DNA of 64,000 nt from assembly GCA_020636895.1 (NCBI GenBank), contig JACJWZ010000001.1:744001-808000 (forward strand), given 5' to 3'. Below are positions 54,365 to 63,628 of the stretch, in pieces (within the stretch, counting starts at the first letter, position 1; the number at the start of each line of letters is the position of its first letter). The notes beneath the pieces were generated by a model, which saw only the letters and a list, made by a program, of their open reading frames with translations, made no database searches and was not told where the DNA came from. The position numbers and the translations under genes were made by a program. This DNA is from Thermoleophilales bacterium (GTDB lineage: Bacteria; Actinomycetota; Thermoleophilia; Solirubrobacterales; 70-9).

Positions 54365-54750
54365 GGGTGCTCGCGATCGACCACGGCGCCGCGCGCTGCG
54401 GCTGCGCGATCTCCGACCCGACCGGCACCATCTCCCGACCGCTCGAGCCGATCTCTCCACCCGACCCGGCCGCCGTCGCCCGGCTCGCCGCCTCCGAGGG
54501 GGCGGAGCTGATCGTCGTCGGGCTTCCGGTATCGCTCGACGGCACCGAGGGCGCGCAGGCCGCCGAGGCCCGCCGCTTCGCCGGCGAGGTCGCCGCCGCC
54601 GGCGAAGTCCGGGTCGAGACCTACGACGAGCGCCTGACGACGCGGATGGCCGCCGCGAGCAGGCGCGGCGGCTCGAAGGCCGCCGAGGACTCGCTCGCGG
54701 CGGCCCACCTGCTCGATTCCTGGCTGCTCGCTGCCGAGGCGCGGCGATGA
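54361..54750 (+). CDS. ruvX: Putative pre-16S rRNA nuclease / Holliday-junction resolvase-like YqgF
   Basis: A 129-residue RNase H-fold protein. Begins VLAIDHGAARCGCAISDP (first catalytic Asp), then IVVGLPVSLDGTEGAQA, VETYDERLTT with the conserved acidic residue, and the C-terminal AEDSLAAAHLLDSWL (last Asp). YqgF proteins process the 5' end of 16S rRNA and have been proposed as junction resolvases. The start is GTG, overlapping alaS; the stop overlaps mltG (ATGA). This alaS-ruvX-mltG-aroE order is typical of Actinobacteria. Confidence 0.94.
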   Translation: MRVLAIDHGAARCGCAISDPTGTISRPLEPISPPDPAAVARLAASEGAELIVVGLPVSLDGTEGAQAAEARRFAGEVAAAGEVRVETYDERLTTRMAAASRRGGSKAAEDSLAAAHLLDSWLLAAEARR

Positions 54751-56276
54751 GTCCCGACGAATCCAACTTCGAGGACCCGTTCGCGGAAGGAGACGCCGCT
54801 CGCGAGCGGGCTCGCCGCCGCGCCGAGCGTGAGGCGAAGCGCAAGCAGCGCGACAACCGCGCCTCGCTCGCCGAGCGTGTCAGCGGGGCAATCGACGACG
54901 CGACGTCGCGCGGCCGCGAAAAGATCGAGCAGACGCGGGAGCGGGCCCGTTCTCCGGAGCCTCCCTCCGACGGGGTCGAGCCGCCCTCGTTCCGGCGCGC
55001 CCCGGCGGCTCCGGCGCCGGAGGCCGGTTCGCCCGCCCCGGCCGCCGACCCGCCGCGCCGGGCGGCCGAGGTGCCGCCGAGGACGGCGGCTTCGGCCTCC
55101 GCGCCGCCCGCGGATGCGTCGCAGGCGGAGCCCGAGCCGGCTTCCGAGCCCCCCGCCTCCGCGACGCGTGCGCAGCGGCTCAGCGCCGAGGAAGCGATGC
55201 CCCGCCGTGAGTCCATGTTCCGTCCCCGGCCCACCGCTCCCGCCGTGCCTCCCGCCTTCGACACCAGCGAGGGCGATGCGGTCGCCCCGGAGCCGCTCAA
55301 CGTCCCTGACTCGCGTCGCCCCGCGGGCGAGAGCGAGGAGTGGGCCGCGATGCCCGCCGCCGAGGGATCGGGGAGCGGCGGAACCCGGCGCCCGCGCCCG
55401 TCGACGACCTCGAGCGGGTGGACCTTGTGGCGCCGCCGCCTGCTGGCGATCGGAGCCGTCGTCCTGCTCGTGGCCGGGGCGGCGTTCGCCGTCGACAGGG
55501 TCCGCGGGGGCGACGACACTCCCGCTCCGGCTCCGGTCAAGAACGTGAAGACGACCGATGTGACCATTCCCGAGGGGCTCACCTCCGGCGAGATCGCCGA
55601 CGTCGCCAAGAAGGCGGGCCTCAAGGGCGACTACGCCAAGGCCATGAAGCAGGCGCAGAAGAAGTTCGACGTGCAGAAGCTCGGCGGCCCCAAGGACGCG
55701 ACGCTCGAGGGCTTCCTGTTCCCCGCCACCTACGAGGTCGAGAAGGGCGCGCCTGTCTCCAACCTCGTCGACAAGCAGCTCTACGAGGGCTTCGAGCCGA
55801 ACTTCGCCCAGGTGAACATGAGCAAGGCGAAGAAGGCGGGCTTCAGCGAGTTCGACGTGGTCACGATCGCCTCCATGATCGAGCGCGAGGTCCAGGTTCC
55901 CGAGGAGGCGAAGAAGGTCGCGGCCGTGATCTACAACCGGATCGACGCCGGCATGCCGCTCGGGATCGACGCCACCGTCCGCTACGCGATCGGCAACAAC
56001 TACTCGAAGGCGCTCGAGCCCTCCGACCTCGAGATCGACTCCCCCTACAACACGTACAAGTACCCGGGCCTGCCGGTCGGTCCGATCTCGAATCCCGGCC
56101 TGAACTCGCTGCAGGCCGCCGCCGACCCCGACAACGACGACTACCTCTACTACGTGGTCAAGCCCAACACGTGCCCCGCCAAGCACTTCTTCACCGACAG
56201 CTACGACGAGTTCCTCGCCGCCTCCGACGAGTACGACGCCGCCCAGGCGGCTGCCGGAGGCAAGCCCAACTGCTGA
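54747..56276 (+). CDS. mltG: Endolytic murein transglycosylase MltG
   Basis: 509 residues. A long cytoplasmic region (~1-225) rich in Ala/Pro/Arg/Glu, starting with a charged helix (AARERARRRAEREAKRKQRDNR), precedes one membrane helix at ~230-248. The extracellular YceG/MltG domain contains TLEGFLFPATYEVEKGA, the catalytic Glu379 in ASMIEREVQ, YNRIDAGMPLGIDATVRYA, and SPYNTYKYPGLPVGPISNPG. It cleaves nascent glycan strands and so sets chain length near the cell-wall synthase. The low-complexity N-terminus is much longer than in E. coli MltG, as is common in Actinobacteria. Confidence 0.95.
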   Translation: MSPDESNFEDPFAEGDAARERARRRAEREAKRKQRDNRASLAERVSGAIDDATSRGREKIEQTRERARSPEPPSDGVEPPSFRRAPAAPAPEAGSPAPAADPPRRAAEVPPRTAASASAPPADASQAEPEPASEPPASATRAQRLSAEEAMPRRESMFRPRPTAPAVPPAFDTSEGDAVAPEPLNVPDSRRPAGESEEWAAMPAAEGSGSGGTRRPRPSTTSSGWTLWRRRLLAIGAVVLLVAGAAFAVDRVRGGDDTPAPAPVKNVKTTDVTIPEGLTSGEIADVAKKAGLKGDYAKAMKQAQKKFDVQKLGGPKDATLEGFLFPATYEVEKGAPVSNLVDKQLYEGFEPNFAQVNMSKAKKAGFSEFDVVTIASMIEREVQVPEEAKKVAAVIYNRIDAGMPLGIDATVRYAIGNNYSKALEPSDLEIDSPYNTYKYPGLPVGPISNPGLNSLQAAADPDNDDYLYYVVKPNTCPAKHFFTDSYDEFLAASDEYDAAQAAAGGKPNC

Positions 56277-56296
56277 GCGGTCGCGATGATGGGGCC

Positions 56297-57130
56297 ATGA
56301 ACCGCCTCGCCGTCCTCGGCCAGCCGATCGCCCATTCCCTCTCGCCACGGATGCAGACGGCCGCGTTCGCGGCGCTCGGGATCGACGGCGAGTGGAGCTA
56401 CGAGGCGATCGAGCTCTCCCCGGAGCGGTTCGCCGACGGCGTCGCCGATCTGCGCGAGCGCGGATTCGTCGGCGCCAACGTGACCGTCCCGCACAAGGCC
56501 GCGGCGCTGGCGATCGCCGAGCAGCCGAGCGAGGCGGCGCGGGCGATCGGCGCCGCGAACACGCTCACCTTCACGGCGGCGGGAATCCGCGCCGACAACA
56601 CCGACGCGCCGGGGTTGATCGCGGCGCTTCCCGCGTCGCCACGGGGAAAGCGCGCCGTCGTGCTCGGCGCGGGCGGCGCGGCGCGGGCAGCCGTCTGGGC
56701 GCTTCTGGAGGCCGGGGCCGACGTCGAGGTCCGGAATCGCAGCGCCGAGCGCGGCGCGGAGCTGGTCGCCGACCTCGGCGGCCGCCTCGCCGCTCCCGGA
56801 CAGCCGCTCGACCTCTCGAGCTGCGAGATCCTGGTCAATGCGACCGCCGTGGGCCTTGCAAAGCCCGGTGCGGAGCCCGGTGCAGCCGGTTCGGACCTAA
56901 AGAAGCTCGGCATCGAGGCCGATGGGCTGGACGAACATCTGATCCTGGTCGACCTCGTCTACGGGGCCGAGCCCACCGAGCTGACCGCCGCCGGCAGGCG
57001 CGGCGGGGCGAAGGTGGTCGACGGCCGCGAGATCCTGGTCCGCCAGGGTGCCCTCTCATTTCGAATCTGGACCGGACTGGAACCACCTCTGCAGGCCATG
57101 CGCGACGCGATCGAGGAACAGCGGCGATGA
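56297..57130 (+). CDS. aroE: Shikimate dehydrogenase
   Basis: A 277-residue NADP-dependent enzyme of the shikimate pathway reducing 3-dehydroshikimate. The substrate site is GQPIAHSLSPRMQTAAF, the catalytic Lys67 is in NVTVPHKAA, the Asp is in DNTDAPG, and the nucleotide-binding loop is VLGAGGAARAAVWAL followed by NRSAERG, whose Arg favours NADP. ATG 56297; the stop overlaps pilB by ATGA, coupling aromatic biosynthesis to the pilus genes, as seen in related Actinobacteria. Confidence 0.95.
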   Translation: MNRLAVLGQPIAHSLSPRMQTAAFAALGIDGEWSYEAIELSPERFADGVADLRERGFVGANVTVPHKAAALAIAEQPSEAARAIGAANTLTFTAAGIRADNTDAPGLIAALPASPRGKRAVVLGAGGAARAAVWALLEAGADVEVRNRSAERGAELVADLGGRLAAPGQPLDLSSCEILVNATAVGLAKPGAEPGAAGSDLKKLGIEADGLDEHLILVDLVYGAEPTELTAAGRRGGAKVVDGREILVRQGALSFRIWTGLEPPLQAMRDAIEEQRR

Positions 57131-58935
57131 CGCCCGGGGACCGACCCGACTACCTGCGGCCGGTGCCGACGGACGCGAGCGTGCCCGACGCGGGTTCGGC
57201 CGCGCCCGCGATCGACCCCTACGCGTCCGGGACGCCGGGGCTGACCCCGCCGCTCTCGAGCTCGCACGCGGGCCGGTTCATCACCGACGTGATCGTCGAT
57301 CTCGGCTACGTGCCCGCCGAGCGGGTCGAGCAGGTGGTCGCCGAGGCGCGCACCGCGGGCCGCTCCCCCGAGAGCCTGATGGTCGAGCAAGGGCTGCTCG
57401 GCGCCGACCAGCTCTCCCGCGCGGTCGCCGAGCGCTACGGCCTGCAGCACATCGACCTCAACATCTACACCGTCGACATGGCGGCGGCCAACATGGTCAC
57501 CGTCGCCGCGGCGCGCCGCTTCCGCGCGGTCCCAGTCGGCTTCGTCGACTCCGACACCCTGCTGCTGGCGATGGCCGACCCGGCCAACGTCCTCGCGATC
57601 GACGACGTGCAGATGATGACCGGCCTCAACTGCCGCGTCGCGGTGGCGGCCGAGGTCGACATCGACAACCTGATCAACCAGCTCAACTCGCTCGAGAGCG
57701 CGGTCACGGAAGCGGTCGAGGAGGACGAGGACGAGGCGGAGATCGGCCCGGCGGGCGTCACCGAGCTGCGCGAGTCGGCCGACGACGCCCCGGTCATCAA
57801 GCTCGTCTACTCGATCCTCGGGCAGGCCGTCAACGACGGCGCCTCCGACGTGCACTTCGAGCCCGAGGAGCGCGACATGCGCGTTCGCTTCCGGGTCGAC
57901 GGCGTGCTCAAGGAGGTGGCCCGCGTCCCGAAGCGGATGGTCGCCGGAGTCGTCTCCCGCATCAAGATCATGAGCGAGCTCGACATCGCCGAGAAGCGCG
58001 TTCCTCAGGACGGCCGCGTCGCCGTCAACGTCGACGACCGCAAGGTCGACCTCCGCGTCGTCACCGTGCCGACCGAGCGCGGGGAGGGGGCGACGGTCCG
58101 CATCCTCGACAAGACCCAGGCGCTGCGGACGCTCGACGAGCTCGGGATGCTCGGAGAGGGCAGGCGCCGCTTCCAGGAGGCGTTCTCGCAGGCCTACGGC
58201 GCGGTGCTCGTGACCGGGCCGACCGGCTCCGGCAAGTCGACCACCCTCTACTCGGCGCTGAACGAGATCAACGACGTCAGCAGGAACATCCTCACGATCG
58301 AGGATCCGGTCGAGTACCGGATCGCCGGCGTCAACCAGATGGGCGTAAACCGCAAGGCGGGGCTCGACTTCGCGACCGGCCTGCGTTCGATGCTGCGAGC
58401 CGATCCCGACGTGATCATGGTCGGCGAGGTCCGTGACGCCGAGACCGCGCGGATCGCGATCGAGGCCGCGCTCACCGGCCACATGGTGCTGACGACGCTG
58501 CACACCAACGACGCCCCCGGAGCCGTCACCCGCCTCAACAAGATGGGCATCGAGTCGTTCCTGACCGCCTCGGCGGTCGACTGCGTGGTCGCCCAACGCC
58601 TCGCCCGGACGCTGTGCATCGACTGCAAGCGCCGCACGGTCCTGACTCGCGCCGCCCTCGAGGCCGCCGGCTTCCACGTCGGCGCCGACGTCGAGGCATG
58701 GGAGCCGGTCGGCTGCGCTCGCTGCTCGGGGACGGGCTATCGGGGACGCGTCGGCCTCTACTCGGTGATGCGGATGAGCGAGGAGCTCAGGGACCTGACC
58801 GTGCAGTCGGCGCCGCAGGCGGATCTGACCCGCGTCGCCCGGCAGGAGGGGATGAGCACGCTTCGCGAAGACGGTCTCGAGAAGGTCCGCGAGGGCCTGA
58901 CGAGCATCGAGGAGGTCGCGCGGGTCGCCGTCTAG
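57127..58935 (+). CDS. pilB: Type IV pilus / type II secretion assembly ATPase PilB
   Basis: A 602-residue GspE/PilB ATPase. N-terminal GspE-N domain (FITDVIVDLGYVPAERVEQVVAEARTAGRSPESLMVEQGLL), N2 domain with ASDVHFEPEERDMRVRFRVDG, Walker A GPTGSGKST at 364-372, Asp box TIEDPVEYRI, Walker B DVIMVGEVRDAETA, His box TLHTNDAPGAVTRL and the tetra-Cys zinc motif (CIDCK...CARCSGTG). It powers pilus extension or pseudopilin assembly at the inner membrane. The start overlaps aroE. pilT and pilC follow after two inserted genes. Confidence 0.94.
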   Translation: MTPGDRPDYLRPVPTDASVPDAGSAAPAIDPYASGTPGLTPPLSSSHAGRFITDVIVDLGYVPAERVEQVVAEARTAGRSPESLMVEQGLLGADQLSRAVAERYGLQHIDLNIYTVDMAAANMVTVAAARRFRAVPVGFVDSDTLLLAMADPANVLAIDDVQMMTGLNCRVAVAAEVDIDNLINQLNSLESAVTEAVEEDEDEAEIGPAGVTELRESADDAPVIKLVYSILGQAVNDGASDVHFEPEERDMRVRFRVDGVLKEVARVPKRMVAGVVSRIKIMSELDIAEKRVPQDGRVAVNVDDRKVDLRVVTVPTERGEGATVRILDKTQALRTLDELGMLGEGRRRFQEAFSQAYGAVLVTGPTGSGKSTTLYSALNEINDVSRNILTIEDPVEYRIAGVNQMGVNRKAGLDFATGLRSMLRADPDVIMVGEVRDAETARIAIEAALTGHMVLTTLHTNDAPGAVTRLNKMGIESFLTASAVDCVVAQRLARTLCIDCKRRTVLTRAALEAAGFHVGADVEAWEPVGCARCSGTGYRGRVGLYSVMRMSEELRDLTVQSAPQADLTRVARQEGMSTLREDGLEKVREGLTSIEEVARVAV

Positions 58936-58939
58936 GCTC

Positions 58940-59695
58940 GTGCCCGTGATTCGCGTCACCTACGTCGGCCACGCCACCCTGCTGATCGAGATCGGCGGCG
59001 TCCGCATTCTCACCGACCCGGTCCACCGTCGCCGCTTCGGTCATCTGCGCCGGGTGGTGGACGACCCGGCCCCCGAGACCGTCGCCGGCCTCGACGCGGT
59101 CCTCATCTCCCACGCCCATCACGACCACCTCGACGTCCCGTCCCTGCGGGCCCTGACGGGCTCCCCGCGGGTGATCTGCCCAGCGCCGGCGGCGGGGCCC
59201 GTCCGCAAGGCGGGGTTGGAGCCGGAGGTCCTCGCCCACGGTGCGGCGGTCCAGGTCGGTTCGGTCTCCGTCGAGGTCACGGACGCCGAGCACGACGGTC
59301 GCCGCTGGCCGCTGCCCGGCCGCAACACCGACGCCTTCGGCTTCGTGATCCGCGGGCCGGCGGGGGAGGGGTCGGTCTACTTCGCCGGTGACACGGGCGC
59401 CAACGCGGACTTCGCGCCGGTGGGGCCGGTCACCGTGGCGTTGCTTCCGGTCGCGGGGTGGGGCCCGAAGCTCGGCCCCGGTCACATGGGGCCCGACGAG
59501 GCGGCGGAGGTCGCGAGAACCATCGACCCCGACGTCGCGATCCCGATCCACTGGGGCACCTACGAGCGGCTGATGATGAAGGTCGACGACCGCCATGCGC
59601 CGGCGCGGGAGTTCGCCGAGCACGTCGGCGAGCTGGCGCCGCGCACGAGGGTCGAGATCCTCGAGCCCGGCGAGGCGTTCGAGCTAACCCCTTGA
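58940..59695 (+). CDS. UlaG-like metallo-beta-lactamase-fold hydrolase
   Basis: A 251-residue MBL protein of the UlaG/ZipD (L-ascorbate-6-phosphate lactonase-like) type: VTYVGHATLLIEIGGVRILTDPV at the start, metal motif SHAHHDHLDVPS, FAGDTGA and PIHWGTY. Hydrolytic substrate unknown. GTG 58940 lies four bases after pilB, so it is cotranscribed with the pilus genes although no functional link is evident. Confidence 0.9.
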   Translation: MPVIRVTYVGHATLLIEIGGVRILTDPVHRRRFGHLRRVVDDPAPETVAGLDAVLISHAHHDHLDVPSLRALTGSPRVICPAPAAGPVRKAGLEPEVLAHGAAVQVGSVSVEVTDAEHDGRRWPLPGRNTDAFGFVIRGPAGEGSVYFAGDTGANADFAPVGPVTVALLPVAGWGPKLGPGHMGPDEAAEVARTIDPDVAIPIHWGTYERLMMKVDDRHAPAREFAEHVGELAPRTRVEILEPGEAFELTP

Positions 59696-59731
59696 GGAAC
59701 CATCCCCGCGCGGAGTTCGCCGAGCCTCGGT

Positions 59732-59782
59732 GGACGTGTCACCGGGAAAGGGGGAAGAGGTCCACTTGCGGGTGACAGGTCC
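59732..59782. repeat. Dispersed 51-nt palindromic repeat, family A, copy 2
   Basis: Arms GGACGTGTCACC and GGTGACAGGTCC flank a 27-nt spacer containing GGTCCACTTGCG. Same length and orientation as 5463-5513; the single arm mismatch is at the same place but with bases swapped, so each copy's left arm equals the other's right arm complement. It lies 37 bp after the UlaG-like stop. Confidence 0.85.
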
Positions 59783-59847
59783 AGCCCAGTCCCGGCGGCT
59801 GCAGCCGAGCGCTCGGGGCCGTGCCGTCCGGCCCGGCCCCTATATCC

Positions 59848-61128
59848 ATGCCGATGGAAGCAGGGAGCACTCCCTCGGCATCCGGTCCCCCGGGCGGCGC
59901 GAAGCTGGTCGCCTCGGCGGCCGCTGCGGCAAACGAGGCCTGGCGGCCGCGGGAGCCGACCGTGCGCGGGATCCTGCGCGTCGTCGTGACGGTCGTCTGC
60001 AGCGCCTTCGCGATCTACCTCATCTACCTGCTGCGGACGCCGATCTCATGGCTCTTCTTCGCGACCTTCGTCGCGGTTGCGGTCGCGGCTCCGGTCAACC
60101 GGCTCAGCGAGCACATGCCTCGCGGCCTCGCGATCGGCCTCATCTACTTCTTCTTGGTCCTCGTCCCGATCACGATCGGCGCGATCCTGATCCCACCCGC
60201 GGTCCGCGCCGTCAGCGACCTCGTCTCCGAGACCCCCAAGTACGTCGACGACCTGAGCACGACGGTCAACGAGAACGACACCTTGCGCAACCTCAACGAC
60301 GACTTCGACCTCGTCGGCAAGCTCCAGGATCTCGCCGACAACGCCGCCGGGTCGGTCGGAGACGTGGCGGGGACGCTCGCCGACGTCGGCGCCGGCCTCG
60401 TCAGCTCGCTCTTCGCCCTCTTCACGATCCTCGTGATGAGCATGTTCATGGTCGCGCGCGGCCGCGTCTGGGTCGAAGCCGCGTTGCGTACGCGCCCGGA
60501 GGAGGAGGCGGAGGCGATCCGGCGGGCGCTCGACCGCATGGCCGCCGCCGTGGCCTCGTACGTGGGAGGTGCGCTGCTGCAGGCGACGATCGCGGGCATC
60601 GCTGCGTTCGTGATCCTGCAGATCCTCGGCGTCCCGGCCCCGCTCGCGCTCGCGGTGATCGTCGCAGTGCTCGACCTGATCCCCCTGATCGGGGCCACGC
60701 TCGGGGCGATCATCGTCGGTCTGATCACGCTGTTCACGGACTTCCCGACCGCGACGATCATCTGGGCGATCTTCGCGATCGGCTACCAGCAGTTCGAGAA
60801 CTACGTGGTGCAGCCGCGGATCCAGAGCCGAGCCGTCGCCATGGACCCGTTCATCATCGTCGTCGCTGCGATCTTCGGTGGCACGCTGCTCGGGATCGTC
60901 GGCGCCCTGCTCGCGATCCCGACCGCCGCGGCGTTGCAGATCGGCGCCCGCGAGTACGTCGAGTTCCGCCGCGTCTACAAGGGCGGCACGATACTTCCGG
61001 GCTCTCACGTCCCCGTCGCGGTGGCGGCGGGCGCAGGAGACACGATCCCGTCTGAGGGGGCAGGGGAGGCCTCCGAATCACCCGGCACGGAGCCGGTCGC
61101 GGACCCTGACGAGGAACCTCCCGCCTAA
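59848..61128 (+). CDS. AI-2E family transporter (PF01594-like permease)
   Basis: A 426-residue membrane protein with about eight helices: two-helix start (VRGILRVVVTVVCSAFAIYLIYLLRTPISWLFFATFVAVAVAAPV), a soluble middle region, and the conserved C-terminal block LDLIPLIGATLGAIIVGLITLF...QQFENYVVQPRIQSRAVAMDPFIIVVAAIFGG. Members include TqsA and Na+/H+-antiporter-like proteins, so the substrate is open. The acidic Pro-rich tail is soluble. ATG 59848 is used; ATG 59854 and GTG 59821 are alternatives. Confidence 0.9.
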   Translation: MPMEAGSTPSASGPPGGAKLVASAAAAANEAWRPREPTVRGILRVVVTVVCSAFAIYLIYLLRTPISWLFFATFVAVAVAAPVNRLSEHMPRGLAIGLIYFFLVLVPITIGAILIPPAVRAVSDLVSETPKYVDDLSTTVNENDTLRNLNDDFDLVGKLQDLADNAAGSVGDVAGTLADVGAGLVSSLFALFTILVMSMFMVARGRVWVEAALRTRPEEEAEAIRRALDRMAAAVASYVGGALLQATIAGIAAFVILQILGVPAPLALAVIVAVLDLIPLIGATLGAIIVGLITLFTDFPTATIIWAIFAIGYQQFENYVVQPRIQSRAVAMDPFIIVVAAIFGGTLLGIVGALLAIPTAAALQIGAREYVEFRRVYKGGTILPGSHVPVAVAAGAGDTIPSEGAGEASESPGTEPVADPDEEPPA

Positions 61129-61213
61129 GACGGGCGTCGCCACCTCAGCGCGGATATCTGGGCGCGCGTCCGCGCCGCTCAAGGGTTCGGCGTTCCGATC
61201 CGATCTGGTCTCC

Positions 61214-62359
61214 GTGAGCTTCGACTTCGCAGCCGTTCTCAACCGCATGGTCGAGTTGGGAGCATCCGACGTGCACCTGACCCCCGGATTCCCGCCGGCC
61301 ATCCGCGTGCGCGGGCAGATCACGCCGATGGAGGGTCAGACGGCCCTGACCCCGCAGGAGACGCGCGAGGTCGTCTACTCGATCCTCAACGACGATCAGC
61401 GCAAGCGCTTCGAGAACAACATGCAGCTCGACTTCGCCTACGCGATCCCCAACGTCGCCCGCTTTCGCGTCAACTGCTTCTTCCAGCGCGGGGCGATCAG
61501 CGCCGCCTTCCGCTTCATCCCCGAGAACATCAAGTCGCTCGGTCAGCTCGGACTCCCGCCGGTCTTGGAGGAGTTCACCCGCAAGCCGCGCGGGTTCGTC
61601 CTCGTCACCGGACCGACCGGCTCCGGCAAGACCACCTCGCTGGCGGCGATGATCGACTCGATCAACGCCGAGCGGGACGAGCACATCCTCACCATCGAGG
61701 ACCCGATCGAGTTCATGCACCCGCACAAGCGCTGCATCGTCAACCAGCGCGAGATCGGCGCCGACGCCCCCGACTTCGCGGCCGCCCTGAAGGCCGCCCT
61801 CCGCCAGGACCCCGACGTGATCCTCGTCGGCGAGATGAGGGACCTGGAGACGATCTCGACCGCGCTGACCGCGGCTGAGACCGGCCACCTCGTCTTCGCG
61901 ACCCTGCACACGCAGTCCACGGCTCAGACCGTCGACCGCATCATCGACGTCTTCCCCGCCGGCCAGCAGGCGCAGGTGCGGATGCAGCTCTCGATCGCGC
62001 TGCAGGGGATCGTCACCCAGCAGCTCCTGCCGACCGCGGACGGCCTCAGCCGCGCCTGCGCGTGCGAGATCCTCGTCCCGAGCCCGGCGATCCGCAACCT
62101 GATCCGCGAGGGCAAGACGCACCAGATCTACTCGGCGATCCAGACCTCCGGCGCCTCCGGGATGCAGACGATGGACGCCCACCTCGCCCAGCTCGTCCGC
62201 CAGGGCCGGATCACCCAGAAGCTCGCCGAGGCCCGCGCCGCGGTGCCCGAGGAGCTGCGCCGCCTGCTCGGCACCGGCGGCATGAACGCCCCGACCGCCA
62301 CCGCGCCGCCGCCGCCCACCTACCAGGGTGCTGCGGCAACGCTCGGCACCCCGGCCTGA
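61214..62359 (+). CDS. pilT: Type IV pilus retraction ATPase PilT
   Basis: A 381-residue ATPase. The N-terminal domain begins FDFAAVLNRMVELGASDVHLTPGFPPAIRVRG; Walker A is GPTGSGKTT (133-141); Asp box TIEDPIEF, Walker B DVILVGEMRDLET and the PilT-specific segment ETGHLVFATLHTQSTAQTVDRIIDVFP are present, with no zinc tetra-Cys motif, as expected for PilT rather than PilB. It should depolymerise pili and give twitching motility or DNA uptake. GTG 61214; the stop overlaps pilC as TGATG. Confidence 0.94.
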   Translation: MSFDFAAVLNRMVELGASDVHLTPGFPPAIRVRGQITPMEGQTALTPQETREVVYSILNDDQRKRFENNMQLDFAYAIPNVARFRVNCFFQRGAISAAFRFIPENIKSLGQLGLPPVLEEFTRKPRGFVLVTGPTGSGKTTSLAAMIDSINAERDEHILTIEDPIEFMHPHKRCIVNQREIGADAPDFAAALKAALRQDPDVILVGEMRDLETISTALTAAETGHLVFATLHTQSTAQTVDRIIDVFPAGQQAQVRMQLSIALQGIVTQQLLPTADGLSRACACEILVPSPAIRNLIREGKTHQIYSAIQTSGASGMQTMDAHLAQLVRQGRITQKLAEARAAVPEELRRLLGTGGMNAPTATAPPPPTYQGAAATLGTPA

Positions 62360-63591
62360 TGAGCGTCTTCCTGTTCCGGGCCGTCGACCTCGCCGGCGTC
62401 CCCTCACGTGGAGAGCTCGAGGCGGGTTCGAAGACCCAGGTAACCGAGCAGCTGCGCCAGCGCGGGCTGATCGTCCTCGACGTCTCCGAGAAGCGCGAGG
62501 CGATGCGCATCGACGCGGCCTTCGACCGCTTCCGGCGCATCGACATGCGCGAGCTGGCGGTCTTCTCGCGGCAGTTCGCGACGCTGATCGGCTCCGGGAT
62601 GCCGATGCTGCGCTCCCTCTACACGCTCGAGGACCAGACCCAGGACGAGAAGATCAAGGAGGCGATCGGCGGCCTCCGCAACGACGTCGAGGCCGGCAGC
62701 TCGGTCGCCGACGCGATGGAGCGTCGCCCCGGGATCTTCGACCCGCTCTACCGCTCGATGGTCCGCGCCGGCGAGGGTTCCGGCCGGCTCGAGTCGGCGC
62801 TCGACATGGTCGCGATCCAGCTCGAGAAGCTCGACGCCCTGAGGCGTCAGGTGAAGTCGGCGATGATGTACCCGTTGCTCGTCTTCACCTTCGCGGCGCT
62901 GGTGATGATGGCCGTCGTCGCCTTCATCGTCCCCGTCTTCGTCGGCCTCTTCGAGGAGCTCGCAGCGGAGAGCGGGGACGAAGCGTCACTGCCGGTGATG
63001 ACTCAGATCACCGTCAGCGCCTCCGACGCCATAACCGGTTACTGGTTCATCCTCTTCCCGGCGATGGCGGGGCTCTTCTTCGCCTTCGCCCAGTGGAAGA
63101 AGACCGAGCGCGGCCGCTACCAGTGGGACTCCTTCAAGCTCAAGCTCCCGGCGAAGATCGGCGACGTCGTCCAGAAGGTCGCGATCGCCCGCTGGTCGCG
63201 TGTCTTCAGTGGCACGATCAGCGCCGGCGTGCCGATCCTGCAGGCGGTCAAGATCGCCGGTGAGACCTCCGGCAACGCCGTCGTCGCCGAGGCGATGGAG
63301 GACGTCTACGCGTCGGTCCGCCGCGGCGGCACCATCGCTGCTCCGCTCGACAAGTCCGCCGTCTTCCCGACCATGGTCACCCACATGGTCGCCGTCGGCG
63401 AGGAGACCGGCCAGCTCGAGCACATGCTGAGCAAGGTCGCCGACTTCTACGAGGCCGAGGTTGACGCCAAGGTCAAGGCCCTGACCTCCCTCATCGAGCC
63501 GATCATGATCATCTTCGTCGGCATCGCCGTCGGGTTCATCGTGATCTCGATGTATCTGCCGATCTTCAGCATCTACGACAAGATCAAGTAG
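62359..63591 (+). CDS. pilC: Type IV pilus inner-membrane platform protein PilC
   Basis: A 410-residue GspF/PilC protein with two repeated T2SSF domains. Conserved segments: LAVFSRQFATLIGSGMPMLRSL in the first and WSRVFSGTISAGVPILQAVKIA plus MVAVGEETGQLEHMLSKVADFYEAEVDAKV in the second, with three hydrophobic helices. It links the PilB/PilT ATPases to pilus assembly. It directly follows pilT with overlapping codons. Pilin genes would be expected next, but the following gene is different. Confidence 0.94.
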   Translation: MSVFLFRAVDLAGVPSRGELEAGSKTQVTEQLRQRGLIVLDVSEKREAMRIDAAFDRFRRIDMRELAVFSRQFATLIGSGMPMLRSLYTLEDQTQDEKIKEAIGGLRNDVEAGSSVADAMERRPGIFDPLYRSMVRAGEGSGRLESALDMVAIQLEKLDALRRQVKSAMMYPLLVFTFAALVMMAVVAFIVPVFVGLFEELAAESGDEASLPVMTQITVSASDAITGYWFILFPAMAGLFFAFAQWKKTERGRYQWDSFKLKLPAKIGDVVQKVAIARWSRVFSGTISAGVPILQAVKIAGETSGNAVVAEAMEDVYASVRRGGTIAAPLDKSAVFPTMVTHMVAVGEETGQLEHMLSKVADFYEAEVDAKVKALTSLIEPIMIIFVGIAVGFIVISMYLPIFSIYDKIK

Positions 63592-63628
63592 CGTCAACTG
63601 CGAACAGCAATCACCTGGGAGAGACTCG

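Noticed and set aside
52631..55624. 997-residue minus-strand open frame opposite alaS-ruvX-mltG
   Set aside because: Covers three well-defined genes on the other strand; no recognisable domains.
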